Shown: positions 37,536 through 49,397, counted from the first letter of the stretch. The stretch: 64,000 bases of DNA from Silene latifolia (GCF_048544455.1 NC_133534.1:217105735-217169734); one strand, 5' to 3'. Notes: generated by a model not told the origin, from the sequence alone. Numbers and translations: made by a program.

Positions 37536-39297
37536 ACTAATGAACAAGGAGAAATGGTTCACACAACGAGTCACATGGACTAATGAACAAGGAGAAAGGG
37601 TTCACACAATGAGTCACATGGACTAATGAACAAGGACAACTGGTTCACATAATGAGTCACAAGGACTAAAGAACAAGGATAAATGGTTTACACAACGAGT
37701 CACAACGACAAGGATAAATGGTTTACACAACGAGTCACAAGGACTAATGAACAAGGACAAATAGTTCACACAACGAAAACAAGGAAAAATTATTCACACA
37801 ACGAGTCACAAGGACTAATGAACAAGGACAAATTGTTCACACAACGAGTCACAAGGACTAATAAACAAGGAGAAAGGGTTCACACATCGAGTCACATGGA
37901 CTAATGAACAAGGACAACTGGTTCACACAACGAGTCACAAGGACTAATGAACAAGGACAAGCGGTTCACAAAACGAGTCACAAGAACTAATGAACAAGGA
38001 CAAGCGGTTCACACAACGAGTGACAAGGACTAAAGAACAAGGATAAATGGTTTACACAACGAGTCACAAAGACAAGGATAAATGGTTTACACAACGAGTC
38101 ACAAGGACTAATAAACAAGGAAAATTTGTTCACACAACGAGTCACAAGGACTAATGAACAAGGAGAAATGGTTCACACAACAAGTCACATGGACTAATGA
38201 ACAAGGAGAAAGGGTTCACACAACGAGTCACATGGACTAATGAACAAGGACAACTGGTTCACACAATGAGTCACAAGGACTAAAGAACAAGGATAAATGG
38301 TTTACACAACGGTTAGTCACAAAGACAAGGATAAATGGTTTACACAACGAGTCACATGGACTAAAAAACAAGGAAAATTTGTTAACACAAAGAGTCACAA
38401 GGACTAATTAACAAGGAGAAATGGTTCACACAACGAGTCAAATGGACTAATGAACAAGGAGAAAGGGTTCACACAATGAGTCACATTGACTAATGAACAA
38501 GGACAATTGGTTCACACAACGAGTCACAAGGACTAATGAACAAGGACAAGCGGTTCACACAACGAGTCAGAAGGACTAACGAACAAGGATAAATGGTTTA
38601 CACAATGAGTCACAAAGACAAGGATAAATGGTCTACACAAAGAGTCACAAGGACTAACAAACAAGAAAATTTTTTTCACACAACGAGTCACAAGAACTAA
38701 TGAACAAGGGGAAATGGTTCACACAACGAGTTATATGGACTAATGAACAAGGAGAAAGGGTTGACACAACGAGTAACAAGGACTAGTGAACAAGGACAAA
38801 TTGTTCACACAACGAGTCACAATGACTAATGAACAAGGAGAAAGGGTTCACACAACGAGTCACATGGACTAATGAACAAGGAAAACTGGTTCACACAACG
38901 AGTCACAAGGACTAATGAACAAGGACAAGCGGTTCACACAACCAGTCACAAGGACTAATGAACAAGGGCAAGCGGTCCACACAACGAGTCACAAGGACTA
39001 AAGAAAAAGGATAAATGGTTTACACAACGAGTCACAAAGACAAGGATATATGGTTTACACAACGAGTAACAAGGACTAATAAACAAGGAAAATTTGTTCA
39101 CACAACGAGTCACAAGGACTAATGAACAAGGAGAAATGGTTCACACAATGAGTCACATGGACTAATGAACAAGGAGAAAGGGTTCACACAACGAGTCACA
39201 TGGACTAATGAACAAGGACAACTGGTTCACACAACGAGTCACAACTCACAAGGACTAATGAACAAGGACAAGCGGTTCACACAACGAGTCACAAGGA

Positions 39298-39302
39298 CTA
39301 AA
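39298..39302. other. Probable left target-site duplication (CTAAA) of gypsy element A
   Basis: CTAAA precedes the A LTR and is found at 50731-50735 (and again at 50739-50743). The unoccupied paralogue is at 58431-58435. Confidence 0.7.
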
Positions 39303-40419
39303 TGAAGCAAAAATAGCAACAACACCAAGCTCCATTTTCCACGGTTTTGGGCCATCTCTTAAAATGAGGTCCAATTCCAATTCCGTCTAAGAAGTCGTGC
39401 CTTTTTCCAGCATGGGATTAATCTTTGGTGAGTTTGGGACGTTTTTGTGTAGGAACTTGTATCCCAAAGCCGTTCCTATCATAGAGTTTGCCAAGCTTTA
39501 AAAACCGTGCGCAATCAGGACCATGGCTGGAGCATGCTTAGTTTTTTGTGCATTATGTCGCTATCAACCTTCCTCTTTTGTTCCAACAAAGCTCAAGGGA
39601 CTTTTTGGCTGCAGCAAGGACTCTTACACGGTTTCCTCAAGCCCCATTTCAGTCCATATAATCATAAATAAGAAGTTGAGCTACAAACAAGGAAGATTGG
39701 ACTATTAGTTTACTTTCTTTGCTTTATGTCCTTTTCATTTCAGCTTTGTCATAGCCTTGGCTGCCGTTTTTCTTGGTTGTTAGCTGCTATTTTTGTGACC
39801 TTTAGATGTACTTAGTAATCAAGGGTCAAGATTGTAAGCCTTGGTCTATATAAACCAAGCTAAGCACTTGAGAACATCAGATTTGAGTGAATTAAAAATA
39901 TGAGTTTGAAACTGAAGTTTTCAATCAATTTTCTTCTTGCTTAGTGCAGAAAACCCCTCATTACTTAGTGTTTGAGGCGGAATTAACTCTTGCTTCGTGA
40001 TCTTGAGCTTAATTCCAAGGCTTAAACCTGCTTTGTGATCTAGTTTAAGTCATATCCCGGTTACTTGTTCTTGTTTTCGTGTCAAAACAGTCCCAAACTT
40101 TCTGTTTTCTTTGCTTTGAGTCCTTGTGGAAATTGTTATTTGAATGTTTAGTTCATAAACATTTAAATTACAATCCTAGTTTCACTATTTTCAGTCACAT
40201 TACTCGGTTCATTTGAGATGTTTGTCACGTCCCAAGTATTCTGTTTTGTGTCTTAATTTATGCAAGTTTAAGTCTTTTATCTTCTTAATCCTTAAATCAA
40301 TTAGTTTAGCATTTGTTTGTGTTCAAATCAGTCCATTTGTTGAGTCTAATTCCGTCCAATTTAAATTCTGTTTTCAAGTCATATTCAGTCCAAAATCAAG
40401 TCCTAAGAGTTTTACTCCA
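39303..40419 (+). repeat. 5' LTR of element A
   Basis: TGAAGCAAAA ... TTTTACTCCA. TATATAAA at 39847-39854. The 3' copy ends 5 bases short of this (without CTCCA). Confidence 0.88.
39847..39854 (+). promoter_or_regulatory. TATA box of the A 5' LTR
   Basis: TATATAAA in the context GGTCTATATAAACCAAGC. The matching box in the 3' LTR is at 50163-50170. Confidence 0.7.
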
Positions 40420-40422
40420 AAT

Positions 40423-40435
40423 TGGTTATCAGAGC
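40423..40435 (+). promoter_or_regulatory. Primer-binding site of element A
   Basis: TGGTTATCAGAGC, the tRNA-Met type with one extra T, 3 bp after the LTR. Confidence 0.85.
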
Positions 40436-40509
40436 TTTGGTTAACAACAAAAATCCTTTATTTGTGAGTTCATTATACCCTAACCACATTAAAAACACAA
40501 AAAACAACC

Positions 40510-40586
40510 ATGAGTGAAGAAAGGATTGCTGGAATTGAAACACAAGTTACTCAACTTTCTGAAAAATGTGATTTGTTGCTAGAATC
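40510..40586 (+). pseudogene. N-terminus of element A gag, cut by element B
   Basis: ATG at 40510 (ACCATGAG). It encodes MSEERIAGIETQV..., a gag start shared with element B (MSEER.-GIET). After 26 residues the frame runs into the LTR of B and stops at 40753-40755, giving an 81-residue chimeric frame. Beyond B the same gag frame resumes at 47504, in phase across the GAATC duplication. B therefore split a previously continuous gag. Confidence 0.85.
40582..40586. other. Left target-site duplication (GAATC) of element B
   Basis: GAATC is repeated at 47499-47503. Removing B plus one copy restores the A gag frame. Confidence 0.95.
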
Positions 40587-41811
40587 TGCAGCAGGAGCTA
40601 CTGACCAGGATACTCCACAAATGCAAGCAGGCCAAAACAGCACCACAACCACTTCAGGAAGCAACCAGAGTGGGCTAGGTTTAGTGGCTAATAGGTACGA
40701 GTACAAGCCCAACCACCAGCTGCCACCATGGCCAGCTGGTTGGCCATTAAACTAAGCTCAGAAAAGTCCTAGGGGTCCAAGGAAGAATCACAATGCAAGT
40801 CATAGAAAACTAAGCTGGAACAGAACTGCAGTATTTGACAAACAACAAAAGCAATCTTTCCATTTCTGGCTAAACCGTGAGGAAAAAGCATGCAAGGAAC
40901 TTTTGGCTTGTCTTCCCATATACCAGATACAACCTAGAGCCAATTTTAATGCCAAGGACTCAATCATTTCGTCCTCAAGTGCCTACATTCAACAGAAAAG
41001 CCAGCAATGCAGCAAAGGACCACAACATGTCACTGTCACCTGCATTTCTCTTTTGTTTTCATTCCAGTTTACAATTAAGAGCTTTTAAACCGTTGTAATA
41101 TTGTACTTGGACTCTTACCAGCATGTGAGGAGAGATCCTGACCCTTGGATGTTGTTTTTCTTTCAAGTTTGTAACCTAAAAAGGCCTATATAAGGACCTT
41201 AGCTCAATCATCGTTGTAACACAACCGATTTATGAATGAAACCCGAGATTTCTCTCAAATTTAAACCTCTTAATCTTGTGCTTAGTCTGTAGATTAGAGT
41301 CGGCTTGATAATAACTCGTGCTTAGACTGTGGTTATTGATTAAGTACACTGTTAGTAGAGCATAAACCTTCCCGTGCTTAGACTGTGGATAGTTTAGCTT
41401 TTCTTTGTTTGTTTGATTGAGTCTTTCCTGTGTTAATCTGTGGAATTTCTTAACTCTAACACCCCAAATTATTAGCTTGATTCCCTGTGATTATTCTGTG
41501 GGTTTTTTCAGTTGATAATTATATCCAAGTTCCCTCCTTTCAAGCATTATCTCAGAACTGTCTCAATTACAGTCCTTTGTGTCATCGTCAGTTGATTGAG
41601 TCTTAAAAATACTTTGAGTCCTCTAAAAATCTTGGTCTTCTGCTCAGAAGTAGTTCTTATATCAAAGTAATTTACTGCCAAGTTTCATGATTTTAGGAGG
41701 TCAATTCATAATTTTATTAATTAGCACAAGTTTATTGCATTCCTGAGAATTTCTTTTATTTCTGCTGGTTTGATTGTTGTTTTTGTCTAAACCCTTGGAC
41801 ATTACACTGCA
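40587..41811 (+). repeat. 5' LTR of element B
   Basis: 1,225 bp. TATATAAG at 41187-41194. Its first 170 bp are open in frame and end PPWPAGWPLN-stop, matching the LTR part of the pol frame at the other end. Confidence 0.92.
41187..41194 (+). promoter_or_regulatory. TATA box of the B 5' LTR
   Basis: TATATAAG in AGGCCTATATAAGG. The copy in the 3' LTR is at 46878-46885. Confidence 0.7.
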
Positions 41812-41814
41812 AAT

Positions 41815-41828
41815 TGGTATATCAGAGC
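41815..41828 (+). promoter_or_regulatory. Primer-binding site of element B
   Basis: TGGTATATCAGAGC, the tRNA-Met type with an AT insertion, 3 bp after the LTR. Confidence 0.85.
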
Positions 41829-41921
41829 AAGGTTTTAACACGATTCCATCTTGTGTTAGTCTTGGGAAGGAAAGTGAGTTCATTTTTACCCTAACTACAA
41901 CAAAACTACAAAAAATAACCC

Positions 41922-44900
41922 ATGAGTGAAGAGAGATTTACTGGTATTGAGACCGGGGTGGATCGAGAAAGCGGGAAGAATCAATGAACTGGTGAATATT
42001 GTCAACACTCTTGCAGAAGGAGTTCCTAACAGGCCACCCTACAGAGGCAGAGGCAGGGGTAGAGGCTTTGTTGGAGCAGGGAGAGGACAACCATACCACC
42101 AGGAACAGGGAGAAGACTTGTCAGATACTGATGAATCTATGGCAGAGGGCATCTACATGGAAAGAGACAAAGATATAAAGGTAGAAATTCCTGATTTCCA
42201 TGGTAGTTTAAATCCTGAAGATTTGTTAGACTGGATTAGAACTGTTGAGAGAGTCTTTGAATTTAAGGGATATACTGACAGGAAAGCTTTCAAAGTTTCT
42301 ATCCTTAAATTCAAAGGTTATGCCTCACTTTGGTATGAAACCCTGAAAGGCCAGAGAATGAGAGAGGGCAAGGAACCCATTAAATCTTGGCTAAAGCTTA
42401 AAAAGAAATTGAAGGATAAGTTTATAGCTAAAGATTACACACAGGATATGTTTATCAAGTTAACTTGACTAAAACAAGACCAACAATCTGTTGAGTCTTA
42501 TCTTAGGAGCTTTGAACAACTTACCCTGCAATGTGAGATCACCGAGAAGCCCTGAGTGAGAAAATTGCTAGGTTTGTTGAGGGATTAGATCCTAAGATTG
42601 CTATAAGGGTTAGAATGCAACAAGTCTGGTCCTTTGATGAGGCAGTCAACCTGGCATTGAGGATTGAAAAGATGGGAAAAGCCAAAGTCACTGCTTCCAA
42701 ACCCCTTACCAGACCCACTTTCAAACCTTTTTTCGGGGTTAGGATTGGAGAAACTCCAAAAATTGCAACCCAACCAACACCAGACAAGGGGAAGAGTCAT
42801 GTGAATCCTAGAACCAACACATCCGTGACTCGATGGGAAAATTAAATGCTTCCAGTGCCAAGGGTATGGCCATTTTAGGAAGGACTGTCCTTCTAAGAGA
42901 ACCTTGACAGCAATGGAAGTAGAGCAGTGGGAGAGAGAAGGTTTGGTTCAGTATGAGGAAGATGAGACCCTGATAATGGAGGAAGTGGAGACTGAAGGAG
43001 AACCAGAACAAGATGCGATTGTGGCCCCCGATACAGTCACAACTTAGTCTTGTGGAGGGTTATGCATTCCCAACACTCACCTCTGGAAGCTGATCAAAGA
43101 TCCCGATATTGAACGGATGCACAGTCCAGGGGGAGGGTTTGTAACCGATCATAGATGGGGAAGTTGTACAAATGTGGCATCAAATGCCATGGTTAGTAAA
43201 CTCAACCTGACAACTCAAGAGCACCCAAACCCTTACAAGTTGAGATGGTTGAACAAGGGAGCAGAAGTAAGGGTGGACAAGCAATGCTTGGTTCCATTTT
43301 CTATTGGGAAGGTGTATAAAGATGAAGTCTTGTGTGATATTGTTCCAATGGATGCCTGCCACCTACTCTTAGGAAGACCATGGGAGTATGACAGGAATAC
43401 CACTCACCATGGGAAGGATAACATCTATAGTTTCAAGCATGAAGGCAAGAAAGTTACTCTGACCCCATTACCACCCAACCAGAGAAACTATGGAGGTCCA
43501 AGTATGCCAGAGGAGAACAATGGTGTGCTATTTCTTTCTGAAGCAGCCATGATCAAAGAAATAAAGCAAGAACAACCTGTCTGGATGTTACTATCCAAAG
43601 AAGTAAGCAAGGAAGGGAACCCTGAGATACCTACTGAAGTTAGACCATTAATTCAGAGGTATAAAGAGGTATTTCCAAGAGAACTGCCTAGTGGATTGCC
43701 ACCATTGAGGGGCATTGAGCACCACATTGACCTTGTTCCAGGCTCAGTGCTTCCCAACAGGCCAGCTTATAGAAGTGATCCAACTGCTACCAGAGAGTTG
43801 CAAAACCAGATTGAGGAACTTATGAGTAAAGGATTTGTCAGGGAATCTCTCAGTCCTTGTGCAGTCCCTGCCCTACTTGTTCCCAAGAAAGATGGAACAT
43901 GGAGGATGTGTCTTGACAAATGGGGCCATTAACAACATCTTCATCAAGTACGGGTTCCCAATACCAAGGTTGGATGACATGTTAGATGAGCTCAGTGGTG
44001 CCATGGTATTTTCTAAAATTGATCTCAGGCAAGGGTACCATCAAGTCAGGATAAGGGATGGAGATGAGTGGAAGACTGCCTTCAAAACTAAACATGGACT
44101 GTATGAGTGGCTTGTGATGCCATTTGGCCCTTCTAATGCACCAAGCACCTTTATGAGACTGATGACTGAGGTGCTAAGGCCATGTTTAGGCAAATTTGCA
44201 GTGGTCTACTTTGATGACATCTTGGTTTATAGCAGCAGTGAAAGAGAACACTTGAAACATCTTGAAGCTGTGTTCAGGATCCTCAAGGAACAAAAGCTAT
44301 TTGGCAAGATAGAGAAATGCACTTTTATGGTTGAAGAAGTGGCATTCCTAGGGTACATTGTCTCTGGAAGAGGGATTACAGTTGATCAGGATAAAATTGT
44401 GGCCATTCAATCATGGCCTACTCCTAAAACAATCACTGAGGTGAGGGGGTTCCATGGATTGGCCTCCTTTTATAGGAGATTTATCAAGAACTTCAGTTCA
44501 GTTGTTGCTCCAATTCGAGTGTATGAAGAAAGGGGAGTTCCACTGGGACCGAGAGTGCTCAGCAGATCCTTTGAGAGGATTAAGAAATTGATGTGGGAGA
44601 CCCCTATTTTGAAGTTGCGGACTTTGATCAACTCTTTGAAGTAGAGTGTGATGCCAGTGGGGTAGGCATTGGTGCGAGTCTGATCCAAGCTCGAAAACGT
44701 AGCTTACTTGGTGAGAAGTTGAATGGAGCTAAGTTAAAGTATTCTACCTATGACAAAGAATTTTATGCAATTATCGGGCGCAGTCATGCATTGGAGTCAC
44801 TATTTGAAACCAAAGCCATTTGTGTTGCACTCTGATCATGAAGCATTGAAATATATCAATGGCCAGCACAAGTTGAGTCACAGGCATGCTAAATGGGTGG

Positions 44901-46450
44901 AGTACTTGCAATCATTCACCTTTTCCAGCAAGTATAAAGAAGGGAAACAAAATGTAGTGGCAGATGCACTATCAAGGAGGCACTCCTTACTGTCAACTAT
45001 GGGAACCAGGGTCCTTGGTTTTGAGTTCATGAAAGAGATGTACAAGGAAGACCCGACTTCTCGAAGAGTGGATCACACAGTTTGAAGGGCATAGGGTTCC
45101 AGGGAACAAGTACTTGCTGCAAGATGGGTTTCTATTCCAAGGGAACAAGCTCTGTGTTCCAAGAGGTTCCTACAGGGACCTCCTAATCAGGGAAGTCCAT
45201 TCAGGAGGCTTAGGAGGGCATTTTGGTGTTCAAAAGACACTGGACATACTACAAGAACAGTTCTATTGGCCAAAGATGATGGGGATGTCCAAAATGTTCT
45301 CGGGAGATGTTCAAGTATGTCAAATGGCTAAGAGTTCTTTCCAGACTGGTCCATATGTTCCATTACCAGTACCAAGCAGGCCATGGGAAGATGTGAGCAT
45401 GGATTTTATTGTTACCTGCCAAGAACACAGAGAGGAAAGGATTCATCATGGTTGTTGTTGATAGGTTGATAAAATGGCCCATTTCATAGCTTGCAAGAAG
45501 ACAGAGGATGATCTTGCTAGTGTTCTTGAGCTATACTTGAAGGAAATTGTAAGGCTTCATGGGATTCCAAAGACAATTGTATCAGATAGGGATACAAAGT
45601 TCATGAGTTACTTTTGGAAAACTCTATGGAAGCTACTCAAGACCAAAACTGTTGTTCAAGACATCTCACCACCCCCAAACAGATGGCCAAACCGAGGTCA
45701 CCAACAAAACCTTGGGTAGGATTCTCGAGATGTATTGTGAGCAAGAGTCTAAAAGATTGGGACATCAAATTAGCAAAGCAGAGAATTTGCCTTCAACAGA
45801 TCACCATCAACTGCTCTGGTCATAGTCCTTTTGAGGTTGTCTATGGGATTAACCCCCTAATGCCTATAGACTTATCATCTGTACCAAGAAATGAGATGAA
45901 TCATGATGCTAAGGCCAGGGCAGAAACATTTGTTGAAACTCCATGAAACGTGAAAAGAGAGATTGAGAAGACCAATGAGAAGTACAGGAAACAGTCCAAG
46001 GTACCTCAGAAAAAGAAAGAATTTGTTCCAGGGGATTTAGTCTGGGTTCATTTAAGGAAAGAGAGGTTTCCATCAAGAAGAAAGAACAAGTTAATGCCAA
46101 GAGCTGATGGCCCCTTTGAAATTATTGAGAGGATTGGTCCAAATGCCTACAAGGTGGATCTACCAGGAGAGTATGAGGTGCATGGCACTTTCAATGTAGG
46201 TGACCTAAGTCCATATTATGAGGATGCTGAGGGGGAGGAGCCACCAGGCTTGAGGACAAGCCCTGTTCAACCAGGGGAGGTTGCAGCAGGAGCTACTGAC
46301 CAGGATACTCCACAAATGCAAGCAGGCCAAAACAACACCACAACCACTTCAGGAAGCAACCAGAATGGGCTAGGTTTAGTGGCTAATAGGTACGAGTACA
46401 AGCCCAACCACCAGCTGCCACCATGGCCAGCTGGTTGGCCATTAAACTAA
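41922..46450 (+). pseudogene. Gag-pol polyprotein of element B (Ty3/gypsy), multiply broken
   Basis: Starts ATG 41922 (MSEERFTGIET), then an RG-rich patch (RGRGRGRG) and the Retrotrans_gag core (IPDFHGSLNPEDLLDW, about 42190). Next come a CCHC knuckle (CFQCQGYGHFRKDC, about 42850); protease (SCTNVAS at about 43155-43180; the catalytic Asp region is disturbed by indels); RT (about 43730-44500) with SKIDLRQGYHQV and the catalytic YFDDIL at 44207; RNase H (FEVECDASG, 44637, and DALSRR); integrase with an HHCC-type zinc region (REVHSGGLGGHFG, about 45195) and core ([13 protein letters not shown]); and a C-terminal GPF module (DGPFEIIERIG, about 46105). At least a dozen frame changes or stops, e.g. 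near 41960, 42466, 42552, 42842, 43920, 44643, 44795, 45083, 45450 and 45717. The last 56 codons lie inside the 3' LTR and end at 46450. Not functional as read. Confidence 0.9.
46269..46281 (+). promoter_or_regulatory. Polypurine tract of element B
   Basis: AACCAGGGGAGGT directly before the 3' LTR; a short purine tract that is also coding. Confidence 0.65.
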
Positions 46451-47498
46451 GCTCAGAAAAGTCCTAGGGGTCCAAGGAAGAATCACAATGCAAGTCATAG
46501 AAAACTAAGTCGAACAGAATCGCAAAGATTTGACAAACAACAAAAGCAATCTTTCCATTTTCGGCTAAACCGTGAGGAAAAAGCATGCAAGGAACTTTTG
46601 GCTTGTCTTCCCATATACCAGATACAACCTAGAGCCAATTTTAATGCCAAGGACTCAATCATTTCGTCCTCAAGTGCCTACATTCAACAGAAAAGCCACA
46701 ATGCAAAGAAAGGACCACAACATGTCATCACACTGCATTTCTCTTTGTTTTCATTCCATTTACAATTAAGAGCTTTTAAACCGTTGTAATATTGTACTTG
46801 GACTCTTACCAGCATGTGAGGAGAGATCCTGACCCTTGGATGTTGTTTTTCTTTCAAGTTTGTAACCTAAAAAGGCCTATATAAGGACCTTAGCTGATTG
46901 TTGTAACACGGCTGATTTATGAATGAAACCACGAGATTTCTCTCAAATTTAAACCTCTTAATCTTGTGCTTAGTCTGTAGATTAGAGTCAGGCTTGATAA
47001 TAACCTGTGCTTAGACTGTGGTTATTGATTAAGTACCTGTTAGTAGAGCATAAACCTTCCTGTGCTTAGACTGTGGATAGTTTAGCTTTTTGTTTGTTTG
47101 ATTGAGTCTTTCTGTGTTAATCTGTGGAATTTCTTAACTCTAACACCCCAAATTATTAGCTTGATTCCCTGTGATTATTCTGTGGGTTTTTTCAGTTGAT
47201 AATTATATCCAAGTTCCCTCCTTTCAAGCATTATCTCGTAACTGTCTCAATTACGAGTCCTTTGTGTCTGTCGTCGATTCGATTGAGTCTTAAAAATACT
47301 TTGAGTCCTCTAAAAATCTTGGTCTTCTGCTCAGAAGTAGTTCTTATATCAAAGTAATTTACTGCCAAGTTTCATGATTTTAGGAGGTCAATTCATAATT
47401 TTATTAATTAGCACAAGTTTATTGCATTCCTGAGAATTTCTTTTATTTCTGCTGGTTTGATTGTTGTTTTTGTCTAAACCCTTGGACATTACACTGCA
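46282..47498 (+). repeat. 3' LTR of element B
   Basis: 1,217 bp, ending ACACTGCA, followed by GAATC. TATATAAG at 46878-46885 could drive transcription into the A gag downstream. Confidence 0.92.
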
Positions 47499-47516
47499 GA
47501 ATCTCTCAATGTTATC

Positions 47517-49397
47517 ATGGCTAATATTCCAACACCACCACCAAGAGGAGGACGACCACCTAGAGGCAGGGGTAGAGGCCGTGGCTTCATGGGGAGAGGA
47601 CGAGCTCATGGTGGCCATGAGGAAGAGGAGCTTTCTGATTCGGAGGAGTCCATGGCCGAGGCCTTTCATGGAGAGCCCAACAAAGACTTAAAGGTAGAAA
47701 TTCCTGATTTTCATGGTAGTTTAAACCCCGAGGATTTGTTAGATTGGTTTAGGACCATTGAAAGAGTCTTTGAGTTTAAAGGTTATTCTGATGGCAAAGC
47801 TTTTAAAGTTGCAATCTTGAAACTCAAAGGCTATGCCTCCCTTTGGTATGAGAACTTAAAAAATCAGAGAAGAAGGGATGGCAAGGAACCTATTAAGTCT
47901 TGGTTAAAACTGAAAAAGAAGCTTAATGAGAAGTTTATACCTAAAGAGTACACTCAAGACATTTTCATTAAGCTCACACAACTTAAACAAGACCAACAAC
48001 CACTTGAGTCATATCTTAGAGACTTTGAACAACTTACCTTGCAATGTGAACTCAATGAAAAGCCTGAACAAAAGGTTGCTAGATTTGTTGAAGGTTTAGA
48101 TACTAAGATTGCTCATAGGATTAGAATGCAACAAGTATGGTCCTTTGATGAAGCCGTTAATTTGGCTTTAAGGGTTGAGAAATTGGGAAAGGGGAGAGCT
48201 GCCACCACAAAAACAGCCGCCAAAACAGCCCCCTACTCCACCCAAACCGAGACCAAGGTTGATGAACCAACCCCTCAAAACAAAACACCTACTCTTGACA
48301 AAGGCAAGGCACCCATGATTCCAACCAAAAGCACCACATCTCTGAAAAAATGTTACCAATGTCAAGGGTTCGGTCACTATGCTAAAGAGTGTCCAACCAA
48401 GAGAGCCCTTAGCACATTTGAGGTAGTTCATTGGGGTGAGGATGAGATCCTTGTTTGTGATGATAGTAAGGAAGAAACGGTGCAAGAGGAGGCTGCCATG
48501 GTTGTAGAACCGGATGAGGGAGTGAGTTTGGTCATTTGGAGAGCATTGAGTACCCAACCTATGGAAGTAAACCAAAGACAACAACTCTTTAGGTCTAGGT
48601 GCACCATTCAAGGGAAAGTTTGCAACCTTATCATTGATGGAGGAAGTTGTACTAATGTGGCTTCTAATACTCTCATTGAGAAGCTCTCTTTGCCTACACA
48701 AGATCATCCTAATCCTTACAAGTTGAGGTGGCTCAACAAAGGGGCTGAAATTAAGGTGGATAAGCAATGCCTAGTGTCTTTCTCCATTGGCAAGAACTAT
48801 GTTGATGAGGTTCTTTGTGATGTTCTACCTATGGATGCTTGCCATCTTCTACTTGGAAGGCCATGGGAGTTTGATAAAGATTCAATGCACAATGGTCAAG
48901 ACAACACTTACACTTTCAAGCTTGGTTCAAATAAAGTTGTGCTAGCACCCCTACCACCCGATTCCATGTTTGAACCACCCAAGAAAGTATTATTGATCAA
49001 TGAAGACAAGGTGAGTCAAGGGGAGGATGGCGTGGGGACTGTCCATGTTGTCCATGCCAAAGATGAGTTCAAGGAGCCAAGGGTTCAAGCATTACTCAAA
49101 TGGAAAGATCAAACCGAGAGTTTCTTTGAAGGCTTGCAATGTGAGCCTACTTCATTTTCTAATCCAAGTTTAACTAACTCATTTGAATTCAAGTGCAAGG
49201 CTAGTGATGGCAATGGCCACGGCAATGAGGCTGCCCAAGTGCAAAATTTCGAACCAATTGTTGAGGAATGGAAAGGAGTCAAGAAACGAGTTGAAAGAGA
49301 TCCTCCCATCCATGCTAAGGCCATGAAATGCAAGGAAATGTCTATGGCTCCTAAGCAAGCTCGCATATTCAGGCCCGGGGACCTTGTGTGGGTTTAA
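47517..49397 (+). CDS. Element A gag-protease protein (626 aa)
   Basis: Continuation of the A gag, with an ATG at 47517 in strong context (A at -3, G at +4). Regions: Pro/Arg/Gly-rich start (RGRGRGRGFMGRGR), acidic EEEELSDSEESMAE, Retrotrans_gag core (IPDFHGSLNPEDLLDWF at about residues 60-76, through QVWSFDEAVNLALR), CCHC knuckle CYQCQGFGHYAKEC (about residue 281), then retropepsin-like LIIDGGSCTNVAS (about residues 374-386; DGG in place of the usual D-S/T-G) and LLLGRPWEFD. After the protease there is no RT, RNase H or integrase core; the frame goes through a spacer to the integrase-tail motif FRPGDLVWV and a TAA. No other break in 1.88 kb. It packages and processes element RNA in virus-like particles in the family; a partner must supply RT and integrase. 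Confidence 0.88.
   Translation: MANIPTPPPRGGRPPRGRGRGRGFMGRGRAHGGHEEEELSDSEESMAEAFHGEPNKDLKVEIPDFHGSLNPEDLLDWFRTIERVFEFKGYSDGKAFKVAILKLKGYASLWYENLKNQRRRDGKEPIKSWLKLKKKLNEKFIPKEYTQDIFIKLTQLKQDQQPLESYLRDFEQLTLQCELNEKPEQKVARFVEGLDTKIAHRIRMQQVWSFDEAVNLALRVEKLGKGRAATTKTAAKTAPYSTQTETKVDEPTPQNKTPTLDKGKAPMIPTKSTTSLKKCYQCQGFGHYAKECPTKRALSTFEVVHWGEDEILVCDDSKEETVQEEAAMVVEPDEGVSLVIWRALSTQPMEVNQRQQLFRSRCTIQGKVCNLIIDGGSCTNVASNTLIEKLSLPTQDHPNPYKLRWLNKGAEIKVDKQCLVSFSIGKNYVDEVLCDVLPMDACHLLLGRPWEFDKDSMHNGQDNTYTFKLGSNKVVLAPLPPDSMFEPPKKVLLINEDKVSQGEDGVGTVHVVHAKDEFKEPRVQALLKWKDQTESFFEGLQCEPTSFSNPSLTNSFEFKCKASDGNGHGNEAAQVQNFEPIVEEWKGVKKRVERDPPIHAKAMKCKEMSMAPKQARIFRPGDLVWV

Larger units (their letters stand above)
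24700..39302. repeat. 43-bp satellite array, segment 5
   Basis: The longest uninterrupted satellite run (14.6 kb). It contains a 4.2-kb tandem duplication and a 593-bp tandem duplication, annotated separately. The first part (to about 27.76 kb) corresponds to about 7.0-10.5 kb without the MITE. No gene seen. Confidence 0.97.
40587..47498 (+). mobile_element. Ty3/gypsy element B, full-length but degenerate, nested in A
   Basis: 6.9 kb. LTRs of 1,225 and 1,217 bp (TGCAGCAGG...ACACTGCA), PBS TGGTATATCAGAGC, gag-PR-RT-RNaseH-integrase order, purine tract before the 3' LTR, and 5-bp duplication GAATC. No chromodomain is visible after the integrase. The LTRs differ by roughly 40-50 positions by eye. 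Same orientation as A. Confidence 0.93.

Noticed and set aside
39523-39708. 61-codon frame in the A LTR (repeated at 49839)
   Set aside because: Duplicated only because it is LTR sequence; no recognisable domain.
48168-48767. 199-codon minus-strand frame across element A gag
   Set aside because: Antisense shadow of the gag-protease frame.
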